Source: Archivesica marissinica (taxonomy: Eukaryota; Mollusca; Bivalvia; Venerida; Vesicomyidae). Taken from it: a stretch of DNA of 64,000 nucleotides. Position numbers and translations under genes: made by a program. This document shows positions 33,541 to 46,061 of this stretch, in pieces. Each line of letters starts with the position of its first letter. Position 1 is the first letter of the stretch. Where the stretch lies: contig CM026393.1 of assembly GCA_014843695.1 (NCBI GenBank), positions 5,294,961 through 5,358,960 on the forward strand, given 5' to 3'. The notes beneath the pieces were generated by a model. It worked only from the letters and a program-made list of their open reading frames with translations. It was not told the origin of the DNA and ran no database searches.

Positions 33541-33847
33541 CAATGATCATATTTCACGTGCCAAATGTTGCATTTGCTAACGGGATACCTATACTACCAG
33601 CCAATGTTCTGTAATGTTCTGTTTACCTTTCCATTGAGAGAGTAACTGATACGATACGTCACATTGTAGAGCAGTTTCAATATTTGAAATTCTATTTGAA
33701 CATTGCCAAACTGTCCTTTCCGTCTCATATCGCGTGTTTTGTTCAAACACCAGACTATAGTAATGAGGTTAGAATGTTCAATGAAGATTCATCATTCTAT
33801 CTAGGAAACAACTCCGTCGAATTGGCTGTCCGAGTGTATGGATACAT

Positions 33848-34126
33848 TTATTGGGTCTTCCAGCAATGATTGCTCTTAATAAAGTATGCCCCAGAATAGT
33901 GACCGCATGCCACAGACAGTAATTTGCCATCGAATGTAGCCATGTAATTTTCTGTAAACTTCCACCATCGACTCTGCGTCGTTTTATTTATTCTGTCGCC
34001 CCGGGAGAAAATTGGATGTTTTCGGGAAGATTGAATCATATAGATGGCTAGATGTACGTCTTGCGACTGCGTTTTGCCTGAGATACAGTCACACACAAAT
34101 GTCACACATAGTTGCTTATTAAACAT
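33848..34126 (-). other. Weak coding candidate, 92-residue open frame
   Basis: The frame reads CVTFVCDCISGKTQSQ, IFSRGDRINKTTQSRWWKF and MATFDGKLLSVACGHY. It has four Cys and a Trp-rich core, and its TAA stop overlaps an AATAAA. It could be a last exon of a secreted protein, but I recognise no family and have no second exon, so this is kept as an open question. Confidence 0.2.
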
Positions 34127-34129
34127 TCG

Positions 34130-34970
34130 GATTTTGGATTATCAATTGACACCAAAAGTGATAGTTTGAGAACAAATTAATAATTTCTTTTTGTTTACTC
34201 AACGCGATGGCAAAAAATGTTGTAAGTGAATGTTCGGAGAATTACACGGATGGATAATATGTTGAACAATAATGGCACTTATTCGTAATGTCATTGGAGA
34301 CGTATTTGCTATGTTAGGTTAAACTGAATATGTGTCAATTTTATACCAGAATAGTACAGTACTAGTAATCAGGACATTTTGTTTTTTCAAATTTCGTCAA
34401 AACGTTAATTGCTAATCAAAGAAATGTTGGACATAAATCTATTTATACATTAATGCTGAAATAATGTATGTAATACTAGTATATCATATATTTGTATGCC
34501 AGAAACGAATGTGATATTGTACTTTATTGATAATGATAAATTATTATATGTTCACTGTCGCAATTGTTAAATATACCCGTGAGTGAAGATCGATATGGTT
34601 AGTCAACTGGTGTTTCCGTTCACCAAATTGTTAAATATACCTATAACAACTTATAGTAATCACTATCGTTGGCGCGGATGAAAGCGTATTTCGTAGTAAG
34701 GTTATTCGTTGTTCATCAATATACAATGTCTTATGAATATTTATTTGCATGAGCAAATAAACGACAGGTCATGCTGCACTAAATGTAGCCATTATGTGTA
34801 TACGAATGTCTTTCTCTGAGAAATATGGAAACCGACAAAGACTAAAGCCAAGTGGGTAAATAATGGAGTGAACAGGAAATCACTTACCGATTCATAGATG
34901 GAGTAATCTCTAGAATAGTGTACAGATATATCTTCCACTCTCAACATTCTCAACACAATTTCTAGGTGTG
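34130..34970. other. AT-rich intergenic DNA, nothing seen
   Basis: No ORF, inverted repeat or tandem repeat of note. 'caattgttaaatatacc' occurs twice at about 34560 and 34623. Confidence 0.45.
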
Positions 34971-34972
34971 AA

Positions 34973-35215
34973 TGTGCGTTTTACGTTTATTTACCGTCGC
35001 TACTGGTTGTCCATATGAGCGACACCTCCAGAAGAGATTAGTCATTTTAGATGTTTGGAGGATAGTGCTATGATACAGACAGAGACCCATTCCAGAATCT
35101 CCTCTGGTTCTTTTACATGCACTGTGTAACGCATCGTCACGGGACCTCGGTTTAACGTCCCATCTGAAAGACTGTTAATTTTATTAGGGTCAGACGGGGG
35201 ATCGAACCTGCGGTC
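34973..35215 (-). mobile_element. SINE type B, copy 3, head truncated
   Basis: Begins with the tail in reverse ('gttttacgtttatttaccgt' and 'cgctactggttgtccatatg'). The body follows to 'gggggatcgaacctgcggtc' (B box). The A-box part is missing. Confidence 0.8.
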
Positions 35216-35553
35216 ACGTGGTATTTATAACATTTGAAGGCAACTAATAATCATACAATAAATATATGTTCGCATTATGAATTTATATATGAAGTTATTC
35301 TATTCTCATTAATATTCATAGCGCACCACCATTTTGTAATTTGTAAAATATTAGTTGTAACTTTAAAAATGTAATTCTCCTCTGTGTTTCATCGATGTAT
35401 GAAATGTTAGTTTTTACTTGATTTGCATAAAAACCTAAGTAAACTTATTTATTTAAAACCGCTTTTGACCTATATATTCGTCATGCTTTACAATACATGT
35501 AACATATATTATATTTTATATCATTGTAGTTTTTCATCTATGTAAATATTGTT

Positions 35554-36277
35554 TGCCAAAACCTGCTTTAATATTTTACAGTGTCGTAGTTCTTGTCTAT
35601 GCAAATAATATGTACATTATTTATTTGTGGATTGTTTTAATGTGAACTATGTAAAAGCTGCTAAACCATCCATCCCTGATTTGATCAGAGGTGGTTCTGA
35701 TCTCTTAAAACATATTCTAAGTTCAATATAGTGCACATGTTCCTTGTCAGAATCTTTAAAGAAAAGACAAAACGCTATAACCTTGATGAAAAAATCTTAC
35801 CTGAGTACGCAATTAATCAGTTTTACTTTGAGATAGTCATTACATATATTTTATTAGTAATTACAAACTGATTCATGTATGTTATATCTTTATTTTTGTC
35901 TCATCTATGTACAGTATATACATTTCAATTTATATTATAAACACATACATTGCATACAGCCATTCTAGTACAAATGAGAATTATAAGAGACAATAGCATA
36001 TTACAATATGTGAAACATGTAGAAGTCGCTAATCAAAACACTAAACAAATATTTAAAATATTGATTTTTTATGATTCTGACAGGGAAAAAGAGCATTATC
36101 GCGTTAATTAGTATATGTTTTTTTTGAAATCAGAACCACCTTTGATCAGATCAGGGATGGATGGTTTAGCAGCTTTTACATAGTTCACATTAAAAAAATC
36201 CACAAATTAAATAATGCACACATTATTTACATAGATAAGAACTACGACACTGTAAAATATTAAAGCAGGTTTTGGCA
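35554..36277. mobile_element. Non-coding element with about 160-bp inverted-repeat arms
   Basis: The left arm (35554-35714) runs from tgccaaaacctgctttaata to 'gaggtggttctgatctctta'. The right arm (36119-36277) is its reverse complement with scattered changes, ending 'taaagcaggttttggca'. The spacer is about 400 bp and contains 'gtctcatctatgtacagta', whose relative occurs at 51665-51795. This is MITE- or foldback-like, and no clear target duplication was found. Confidence 0.75.
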
Positions 36278-36427
36278 CATATACGTATTAATGCCGAATT
36301 AGTGAAAACATGATCAATTTATTTGTTTTAGACAATGTAAGTAAATGAGCATGTACATGCATGTATTGTACTGTCTCCATGTGATGTAGATACATACTAT
36401 GGTATTATCTTTTAATCTGCTGAATTA

Positions 36428-36641
36428 ATCTCGCTTCTCACCAATGCAACCGGGGTTCGATCCTCGGAACAGGAAGTATGTCAGATGGTACGGTGGTCGC
36501 CAGATCGGACATGTGGGTTTTCTTCGGGTACTCCGGTTTCCTCCCACACAAATGACCTCATTTACGCTTTCATCCGCACCAACGAGAGTGATTAATAATT
36601 TGCTAAAACTTGCTTTGCAATCGTTGTAAAATAAATAAAGT
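36428..36641 (+). mobile_element. SINE type C, copy 1
   Basis: The tRNA-like head is partly kept (ctcgcttctcaccaatgcaa, ggttcgatcctcgg). The conserved core is 'ggtggtcgccagatcggaca' and 'ctccggtttcctcccacaca'. The tail is 'cgagagtgattaataa ... cttgctttgcaatcgttgta' with aaataaataaag. Confidence 0.8.
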
Positions 36642-36644
36642 TTT

Positions 36645-37376
36645 AATCAATATTAGTAATGCACCGTTTTAATAAAAACAATTTAAAGTAATTTCGTATA
36701 CATTAACACTTGTTAATGTCTGAATAATGGGGATGAGTTTGTAGATTCTTAGCACATATACTTAATCCTATTACATCAACATTCCTTGCATTTATTTTTG
36801 TAAGACTAATAGGATTACGGACGTGAAGTTGAGAAGTCCAACATTTCTGAAGACATTTCACATATAAAAACATATTAAGCGTATACTTGCTAGACTAATA
36901 CACCTTTCTGGCTGCTTAGCATGGAAGCGAGGAATAAGTTTTTCATCTTTATAAAAATTATTACTGTCAGAAGAATATTAGCCTAGCCTGTCTTGGGAAC
37001 AATCTAGTAATAACAATGTGTTTAGTGAATTCTCCGCAGTATTACGTCTGTGTGGACATTTAATAGTGTGTTATGGCTTTCAAAAGCTTATGCGCTCTGT
37101 TTCAGAGTTAATTAACAAAGGTTTAAGTAAAGGTTTTCTCAGTCGTCAGTGAAATATTAGCAGTACGCATCTACAGCAGTGTAGTTAACTTTACTCTATT
37201 AGCATATTCGCTGTGCTGCTAGCTCGTGTTACGTAATTTACTGTTCATTTAAAACTGCAATATAAGGATGCATGCCAAGGAATGTATCGGAACGTGACAG
37301 TATAGTGCCAATAACCAGATGTCACCGCATATTTGTTAAAGACAGGCAGCCTCAGGAGCAGAATGTTTAAATACAA
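36645..37376. other. AT-rich intergenic DNA, nothing seen
   Basis: No coding signal or repeat is recognised before the minisatellite. Confidence 0.4.
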
Positions 37377-37379
37377 GGA

Positions 37380-38966
37380 TATTTAACATTAGAACGATAC
37401 GCGCGTAGATCGATATTGAACTAGAACGATATGCGCGTAGATCGATATTGAACTAGAACGATATGCGCGTAGATCGATATTGAACTAGAACGATATGCGC
37501 GTAGATCGATATTGAACTAGAACGATATGCGCGTAGATCGATATTGAATTAGAACGATATGCGCGTAGGTCGATATAGTATTAGAACGATATGCGCGTAG
37601 ATCGATATTGAACTAGAACGATATGCGCATAGATCGATATTGAAGTAGAACGATATGCGCGTAGGTCGATATAGTATTAGAACGATATGCGCGTAGATCG
37701 ATATTGAACTAGAACGATATGCGCGTAGATCGATATTGAATTAGAACGATATGCGCGTAGATCGATATTGAATTAGAACGATATGCGCGGAGATCGATAT
37801 TGAATTAGAACGATATGCGCGTATATCGATATTGAACTAGAACGATATGCGCGTAGATCGATATTGAAGTAGAACGATATGCGCGTAGGTCGATATAGTA
37901 TTAGAACGATATGCGCGTAGATCGATATTGAACTAGAACGATATGCGCGTAGATCGATATTGAAGTAGAACGATATGCGCGTAGATCGATATTGAATTAG
38001 AACGATATGCGCGGAGATCGATATTGAATTAGAACGATATGCGCGTAGATCGATATTGAACTAGAACGATATGCGCGTAGATCGATATTGAATTAGAACG
38101 ATATGCGCGTAGATCGATATTGAAGTAGAACGATATGCGCGTAGGTCGATATAGAATTAGAACGATATGCGCGTAGATCGATATTGAATTAGAACGATAT
38201 GCGCGGAGATCGATATTGAATTAGAACGATATGCGCGTAGATCGATATTGAACTAGAACGATATGCGCGTAGGTCGATATTGAATTAGAACGATATGCGC
38301 GTAGATCGATATTGAATTAGAACGATATGCGCGGAGATCGATATTGAATTAGAACGATATGCGCGTATATCGATATTGAACTAGAACGATATGCGCGTAG
38401 ATCGATATTGAAGTAGAACGATATGCGCGTAGGTCGATATAGTATTAGAACGATATGCGCGTAGATCGATATTGAACTAGAACGATATGCGCGTAGATCG
38501 ATATTGAAGTAGAACGATATGCGCGTAGGTCGATATAGTATTAGAACGATATGCGCGTAGATCGATATTGAACTAGAACGATATGCGCGTAGATCGATAT
38601 TGAAGTAGAACGATATGCGCGTAGGTCGATATAGTATTAGAACGATATGCGCGTAGATCGATATTGAACTAGAACGATATGCGCGTAGATCGATATTGAA
38701 CTAGAACGATATGCGCGTAGATCGATATTGAACTAGAACGATATGCGCGTAGATCGATATTGAAGTAGAACGATATGCGCGTAGGTCGATATAGTATTAG
38801 AACGATATGCGCGGAGATCGATATTGAACTAGAACGATATGCGCGTAGATCGATATTGAACTAGAACGATATGCGCGTAGATCGATATTGAAGTAGAACG
38901 ATATGCGCGTAGGTCGATATAGAATTAGAACGATATGCGCGTAGATCGATATTGAATTAGAACGAC
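37380..38966. repeat. 32-bp CpG-rich minisatellite, about 49 copies, with higher-order pattern
   Basis: The unit is 'agaacgatatgcgcgtagat' plus 'cgatattgaact'. Variants (aact, aagt, and ggtcgatatagtatt) recur in order, forming 96-bp trimers through much of the array. Each unit has about four CpG and an ATCGAT palindrome, against a CpG-poor background. Confidence 0.95.
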
Positions 38967-39936
38967 AGTTATGTGGATCAATACAGAATTAGAACAATAT
39001 ACATGTATATCGGTATATACACGCATAGCAATTTACATGTACAAACGATTTACATGTATAGCAATATAATTATACATGTAGAACCATATATATGTGGCAA
39101 TTAATGCATTTGAACAATATTTCAGTATACAAGTTATGCATAATTAAGGTTTAATTAAGTATATCAAGGATAAAACACATACAGATACCAGCAATAATTA
39201 AACAATTATACATATATGGAAATACTAACTGTCTATTTTGAAAAGCTTATGTTCATCCTCATATAGTACAACTGTGTGGACTGTATGTGTTACTATGGAT
39301 ATGTGTTGCATGGTTACGGACATTTTACAAGTACCATTCTTAAGACTGAGATAGTAGGAATTTGTTGAACCGTGAATAGAGGCATATAATGTACTGAATA
39401 CAAAGTAAAACACTTACATTGAATGAAAATATAGTTCGACACGTGCGATCAGGTTGAGCGCACGAATTAACTATAAGCCGTGTTATACTTGGGTATATTA
39501 AGGTGCGTGGAGCACTGGCATACATCTCTATTCACCATGAGCCAAAAGTCACCCGAGCATGAAACGAGCGTGGATGAACAGGTAAATGTTACTTTTTGTT
39601 TGTTTAAAGTCCGACAATGTGGTTCCCCGGATCGTGTGCACGCCGAGTCTACAGACTGCCTCTATCTCACCGTGCTACATCCCTATATATGTTGTGGTAT
39701 ATCGGTCCCCTGGCCAACCGGAACATACGGGAGACTAGTTGTGTAAGTTAGTCAGCAATAACGGACATTAGTAGTGGTTAGTGAGTCAAGTATTCGTAGA
39801 TAAATACACTGACGCCATAAAAAATGTGCACTTTTATATTGCGCGTTACGTGTTCATTACACATTTTAGAATTATGAATTTTACTATCGTGAGTGAAAGA
39901 TATAACTAATTTACCCAATAGTTCCCACATTTTATC
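38967..39936. other. Intergenic DNA with a weak first-exon candidate at 39539-39581
   Basis: ATG at 39539 gives MSQKSPEHETSVDEQ and then GTAAAT, a plausible first exon with a donor. No downstream exon was found. The rest is AT-rich, with scattered 'tacatgtata'. Confidence 0.25.
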
Positions 39937-40000
39937 GAACCTGCGATCCCTGGCTTGCCAGTCCAGCGTGTTACCACTGGACTACAGATCCGTCTGTGTC
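39937..40000 (-). mobile_element. SINE type B, head fragment
   Basis: Only the tRNA-like head in reverse: tcgaacctgcgatccctggc ... accactggactacagatccg. Body and tail are absent. Confidence 0.7.
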
Positions 40001-40125
40001 TTTCAGTATGTTAGCCTAATATTCTATTTATAGAAATAAATATCTTAGAAACTGTGTTTGACCGAACATGTATGGCTGTGTAACACTGCAGTATCCTAAT
40101 GAAATGAAACCATATGTATGCTAAA

Positions 40126-40440
40126 GAATGTGTGACACAGACGGATCTGTAGTCCAGTGGTTAACACGCTGGACTGGTAATCCAGGGATCGCATGTTCGA
40201 TCCCCCGTCTGACCCTAATAAAATTAACAGTATTTCAGATGGGACGTTAAACCGAGGTCTCGTGTCGGTGCTTTACAACGTGCACGTAAAGGAACCAGAG
40301 GAGACTCTGGAATGGGTCTCTTTCTGTATCATTGCACTATCCTCCAAAATCTAAAATGACTAATCTCTTCAGGAGGCTTCGCTCATATGGGCAACCGGTA
40401 GCGACGATAAATAAACGTAAAACACACACGAATGTGTGAC
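40126..40440 (+). mobile_element. SINE type B, copy 5, complete with target-site duplication
   Basis: The element is 40137-40429 (293 bp), flanked by GAATGTGTGAC at 40126-40136 and 40430-40440. It has the tRNA-Thr-like head, the body and the gcgacgataaataaacg tail. It is the best reference copy in the window. Confidence 0.9.
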
Positions 40441-40559
40441 TAGTGAACTTAAACATATGAAAACAAACTTGTTGGCTTAAATTATCCTTAGAAAATACAT
40501 ATATAACCTAACATGCATGTATGTTATTCATTATATATAAAGTGTGCATGTATAGTCTG

Positions 40560-40757
40560 CATCCGTTATGTCGAATTCCGTCGGACCGAGCAAAATACTT
40601 CGACATAACCGAAGTTTGACTTATATATATATATCGATATAAACGTAGCCAGTTATATGTAAAATGAGAGTGTCTGAAACGGAATTTTGATCCGACTTCG
40701 AGATAACCGGATAATTGGACATAACCGACTTTGACATAACGGAACTAGACTGCATGT
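40560..40757. repeat. Degenerate repeat of 'cgacataaccga' motifs
   Basis: Motifs tatgtcgaattccgt, ttcgacataaccgaa, ttcgagataaccgga, ggacataaccgac and tgacataacgga appear in both orientations. No coding. Confidence 0.55.
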
Positions 40758-40833
40758 CATGTATGATGTGCTTAGTCATATTCATCACATATTTCGCGTA
40801 TTCAATTTATTACCACATGTAATTGTATTTGAG

Positions 40834-41250
40834 TCCGCATACGTGGTCGAGTGGTTACGGTCGCTGACTTGTATACCACTGTACCCTAACGTCACTGATG
40901 GTCACGGGTTCCGCCTTCGTGGTCGAGTGGTTAAGGTCGCTGACTTGTATACCACTGTAACCTATCATCACTGATGGTCACGGGTTCCGCCTCCGTGGTC
41001 GAGTGGTTAAGGTCGCTGACTTGTATACCACTGTAACCTATCATCACTGATGGTCACGGGTTCGAGCCCCGCTCATACCGTGTTTCATTTATATGAAAAA
41101 GTTGGCAGTTTCTTACGGAGGTTGGTACACACAAGTACTGGTTAACCGCTGGAGCCTGCCCAGGAAAGGTGTTGTTAGGTAAACTGCCCGCTGGCGATAT
41201 AGCCCAAGAATGGTGCTGATGCAGGCGTAAAGCCCGAAATATAAATATAT
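40834..41250 (+). mobile_element. SINE type A with three tandem tRNA-like heads
   Basis: The 76-bp head (tccgccttcgtggtcgagtg ... gatggtcacgggt) starts at 40834, 40910 and 40986. Only the third continues into 'tcgagccccgctcatacc' and the body (cagtttcttacggaggttgg, taaccgctggagcctgccca, gttgttaggtaaactgcccg). The heads are tRNA-Ser-like with A and B boxes. The minus-strand ORF here is an artefact. Confidence 0.85.
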
Positions 41251-41455
41251 AATATAAATTGTATTTGTTTAATAACAAGAGTACCGCTGTAATAGCTGTC
41301 CTAGACGTTCTTCCAATCAATAATACCTGTCACAAGGATATGAATATCAAATTGTGCTTAATTCAGAAGATCACTTGGCGATATGTCTATAGTATCATCA
41401 CACAGATTTGAAGTTCTTGGCTAATATGTAACAGGAAATAAATAAGCCTGCCCTA

Positions 41456-44053
41456 CTTCCTCCTTGAACATCTTACTTCCCCCGTTAACATCTTACTCCC
41501 CCCGTGAACATCTTACTTCCCCCGTTAACATCTTACTCCCCGCGTGAACATCTTACTTCCTCCTTGACCATCTTACTTCCTCCTTGAACATCTTACTTCC
41601 CCCGTGAGCATCTTACTTCCCCCGTGAACATCTTACTTCCTCCTTGAACATCTTACTCCCCCCGTTAACATCTTACGTCCCCCGTGAACATCTTACTTCC
41701 TCCTTGAACATCTTACTTCCTCCTTGAACATCTTACTTCCTCCTTGAACATCTTACTTCCCCCGTGAATATCTTACTTCCCATGTCAACATCTTACTCCC
41801 CGGAAAACCGTACTTCCTCCTTGAACATCTTACTTCCTCCTTGAACATCTTACTTCCTCCTTGAACATCTTACTTCCTCCTTGACCATCTTACTTCCCCC
41901 GTGAACATCTTACTTCCCACGTGAACATCTTACTCCACGGAAAACCGTACTTCCTCCTTGAACATCTTACTTCCTCCTTGAACATCTTACTTCCTCCTTG
42001 ACCATCTTACTCCCCCCGTGAACATCTTACTTCCCCGAACATCTTACTCCCCGTGAACATCTTACTTCCTCCTTGAACATCTTACTTCCCCCGTGAACAT
42101 CTTACTCCCCGTGAACATCTTACTTCCTCCTTCAACATCTTACTCCCTACTTCCCCCTTGAACATCTTACTCCCCCGTTAACATCTTACTTCCCCCGTGA
42201 ACATCTTACTTCCCCCGTGAACATCTTACTTCCTCCTTGAACAGCTTACTTCCCCCGTTAACATCTTACTCCCCCGTGAACATCTTACTTCCTCCTTCAA
42301 CATCTTACTCCCCCCGTGAGTCCTGAACACTTACTTCCCCTACATCTTACTCCCCACATCTTACTCCCCGTAACATCTTACTTCCCCGTGAACATCTTAC
42401 TTCCCCCGTGAACATCTTACTTCCCCCCGTGAACATCTTACTTCCCCGTGAACATCTTACTTCCCCTTAGAACCTTACTTCCCCGTTAACATCTTACTCC
42501 CCCCGTGAACATCTTACTTCCCCTTGAACAGCTTACTTCCCCTTAACATCTTACTCCCCCCGTACATCTTACTTCCCCCGTGAACATCTTACTTCCCCCT
42601 GAACATCTTACTTCCCCCTTGAACACACCCCCTGAACATCTTACTTCCCCCTTAACATCTTACTTCCCCCGTCAACATCTTACTCCCCAAACATCTTACT
42701 TCCCCGTACTTCCTCCTTGAACATCTTACTTCCTCCTTGAACATCTTACTTCCTCTTGAACAACGTGAACATCTTACTTCCCACGTGAACATCTTACTCC
42801 CCGGAAAACCGTACTTCCTCCTTGAACATCTTACTTCCTCCTTGAACATCTTACTTCCTCCTTGAACCTCTTATCTTACTTCCCCCGAACATCTTACTTC
42901 CCCTTGAACATCTTACTTCCCCCGTGAACAAACATCTTACTTCCCCTTTGAACATCTTACTTCCCGTCCTTACTTCCCCCTGAACATCTTACTTCCCCCG
43001 TGAACATCTTACTTCCCCCGTGAACATCTTACTTCCCCCGTGAACATCTTACTTCCTCCTTGAACAGCTTACTTCCCCCGTTAACATCTTACTCCCCCGT
43101 GAACATCTTACTTCCCCCGTTAGCATCTTACTCCCGCGTGAGCATCTTCTCCCCCCGTTAGCATCTTACTCCCCGTTAACATTACTTCGCCTTATTCCCC
43201 CGTGAACATCTTACTTCGCCCGTAGCATCTTACTTCCCCCGTTAGCATCTTACTCCCCACGTGAACATCTTACTTCCCCCGTGGACATCTTACTTCCCCC
43301 GTGAACATCTTACTTCCCCCGTTAACATCTTACTTCCCCCGTGAACATCTTACTTCCCTACTTCTTCCCCCGTTAGCATCTTACTCCCCCCGTTAGCATC
43401 TTACTCCCCGTGAACATCTTACTTCCCCCATGAACATCTTACTCCCCACGTTAGCATCTTACTCCCCCCGTTAGCATCTTACTTCCCCCGTGAACATCTT
43501 ACTCCCCCGTTAGCATCTTACCCCCCCGTGAACATCTAACTTCCCCCTGTGGACATCTTTCTTTCCCCGTGGACATCTTACTTATTACATCTTACTTCCC
43601 CCGTGAACATCTTACTTCCCCCGTGAACATCTTACTTAACCCCCCCGTGAACATCTTACTTCCCCCGTGACATCTTTCTTTCCATGTGAGCATCTTACTC
43701 CCCCGTGAACATCTTACTTCCCCCGTGAACATCTTTCTTTCCCCGTGGAATCTTACTTCCCCCGATAACATCTTACTCCCCCGTGAACATCTTACTCCCC
43801 CCGTGAACATCTTACTCCCCGTGAACTCTTACTTCCCCCGTGAACATCTTAAACATCTTACTTCCCCCGTGAACATCTTACTTCCCCCGTGAACATCTTA
43901 CTTCCCCCGTGAACATCTTACTTCCCCCGTGGACATCTTACTTCCCCCGTGAACATCTTACTCCCCGGAAAACCTTATTTCCTCCGTGAACATCTTACTC
44001 CCCGGAAAACCTTACTTCCCCCGATAACATCTTACTTCCCCCGTTAACATCGT
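41456..44053. repeat. 20-bp minisatellite, irregular, about 120 copies
   Basis: The unit 'catcttacttcccccgtgaa' has a second type 'catcttacttcctccttgaa', plus frequent short deletions between about 42300 and 43700. The many partial units there look like assembly or read-error damage in a hard-to-assemble array. Recurrent 'ctccccggaaaaccgtactt' marks a larger period. Confidence 0.9.
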
Positions 44054-44650
44054 ACACCTACTAAGGACAGCTATATTGATTGACCTTGTTTATGCCAATT
44101 AAGCCTAATTAGTTATTATTTCCTACTGTTATTCCATGTAATTTGCTTAGAATTGAATATAATTTATACAAAGCAAGTATTAATTCATTACACTTGACCG
44201 CCATAATTTGCCATATATCAAAAATATGACACACAATCAACTGTTTGGATGTAGTGCTCAGCGGTCGAGGATGATAAATGATCGAGGTAACACCACAGCA
44301 GTGAGTAATGAGATTGCTCCTGGGTAAATGTGAGGTCGCAATGTCATCGTTACAGTATATTAATATTAAATAGATCGATATCATCCATTAATCATCTAAA
44401 TACTGATCACTGGCATTATTGGAAAATAAGCTTGAATTAAATTTGTGAACGCTTTAGCAAAGCGCGATTTTCAAATTTAATATTCACTCGTGCATGAATT
44501 GATACGTTATTGTATGTCTGTCGTATTCGGCGGATAAGTTGTAAAGTAGATAACGCTGAACATCCAGGAGTTAGTTCGATCTCAAACATCACCTTAGTAA
44601 CCTTTCAGATGAAACTATAAACCGAAGACTCGTGTAACTGTATGATAATT
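44054..44650. other. AT-rich intergenic DNA, nothing seen
   Basis: No coding frame with domains. Confidence 0.4.
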
Positions 44651-44772
44651 ACGGTGGTCGCCAGATCGGACAGGTGGGTTTTCTCCGGGTACTCCGGTTT
44701 CCTCCCACACGAATGACCAAATATACTTGTTCATCCGCGCCAATCATTGTAAAATATATAACGTTTACATTT
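44651..44772 (+). mobile_element. SINE type C, copy 2, core fragment
   Basis: Core acggtggtcgccagatcgga ... ctccggtttcctcccacacg with a shortened tail 'caatcattgtaaaatatata'. The head is missing. Confidence 0.75.
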
Positions 44773-45361
44773 GTGTATGATAATCTGGAAATGTAAAACA
44801 GCAATGTTTGCTTCTGGAATTGAGATGTATACAGCGATGGTTCTGTCCAGGTAGCCACCAGAGTCTGAACTAATGCTCGGATAAACACCAATATATATAT
44901 CCACAATCAAGGCTGAAAGTCGACATATGACCTAAGCTGCCGGTATGAGTTAAACCAAAAATCAAACAAACATTCCAAGACGACCATCTGCCAATCTGCT
45001 CTAAAGCACCTGCTGTCACCATATCTACAGAACTCGGTGATCGATAAATCATTTAGTATTAGATTTGTCTGTGTGACACAAATATTTGCAAACAAATTTA
45101 GCCATACATATATAGACGAATTATTTTCGTTTTGTTGTCCAATACACTGGTGTCCTCTGTATGGAATTGCATGATGCTACCGTAATCTGCCATACCTGTC
45201 CAGGATCAATGTTGAGACAATGCGTCTAATTGGTGCCTATTGGGCGAGATGTCATCTAATAGTACTGCCTTGTTCATTTCTATCACGTGATTCTGTGACT
45301 GATTAAAGGTACTGTTGTTACTATATATGCATATCAAACTTCACAATTATTCCTACATTGA
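44773..45361. other. Intergenic DNA, nothing seen
   Basis: No feature supported. Confidence 0.4.
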
Positions 45362-45597
45362 ACATTTGCTATTCACATACATCCGTATCCAAACATGGTT
45401 GTATGTGAACATTATATATATGTGAATAGTTCCAATATGAACATTTAATATTCACATACAGCCGTATCCAAACATGGTTGTATGTGAACATTATATATAT
45501 GTGAATGGTACCAATATGAACATTTAATATTTACATACAGCCGTATCCAAACATGGTTGTATGTGAACATTATATATATATGAATAGTTCCACTGTA
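45362..45597. repeat. 79-bp tandem repeat, three copies, each with a hairpin
   Basis: Starts at about 45372, 45451 and 45530. Each unit holds 'ttcacatacagcc' and 'ggttgtatgtgaa' facing each other over a short loop, followed by 'cattatatatatgtgaat'. Confidence 0.85.
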
Positions 45598-45733
45598 ATT
45601 ATAGATTTTTTTAAAAGTTCATCACTCTCCTTGATTAATTAAACAAACGAAAGGTAAATTAATACAAATATGTGAATATATCTAGCAAGATAAACCGACT
45701 ATTTCATGATATACATGCACACTTAATTAATGT

Positions 45734-46040
45734 GTGTGTTTGTTTTACGTTTATTTATCGTCGCTACCGGTTGCCCATATGAGCGACGCCTCCTGAAGAG
45801 AATAGTCATTTTCGATTGTTGGAGGATAGTGCAATGATACAGACAGAGACTCATTCCAGGGTCTCTTCTGGTTCTTTTATGTGCACGGTGTAAAGCACCG
45901 ACACGAGACCTCGGTTTAAAGTCCCATCTGAAAGACTGTTAATTTTCTTAGGTTCAGACAGACGGGGGATCGCACCTGTGATCCCTGGATTACCAGTCCA
46001 GCGTGTTAGCCACTGGACTACACATCCGTCTGTTAATTAA
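45734..46040 (-). mobile_element. SINE type B, copy 6
   Basis: Full copy in reverse, from gttttacgtttatttatcgt to ccactggactacacatccgt. TTAATTAA occurs on both sides (about 45723 and 46034), a likely target duplication. Confidence 0.85.
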
Positions 46041-46061
46041 AGTGTGTATATGCAAAACGGG

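Noticed and set aside
39601..39742. 'TDCLYLTVLHP' resembling the EDCLYLNV motif of carboxylesterases
   Set aside because: The match is short, it lies after a donor-like GTAAAT, and nothing else of the fold is present. Chance is likely.
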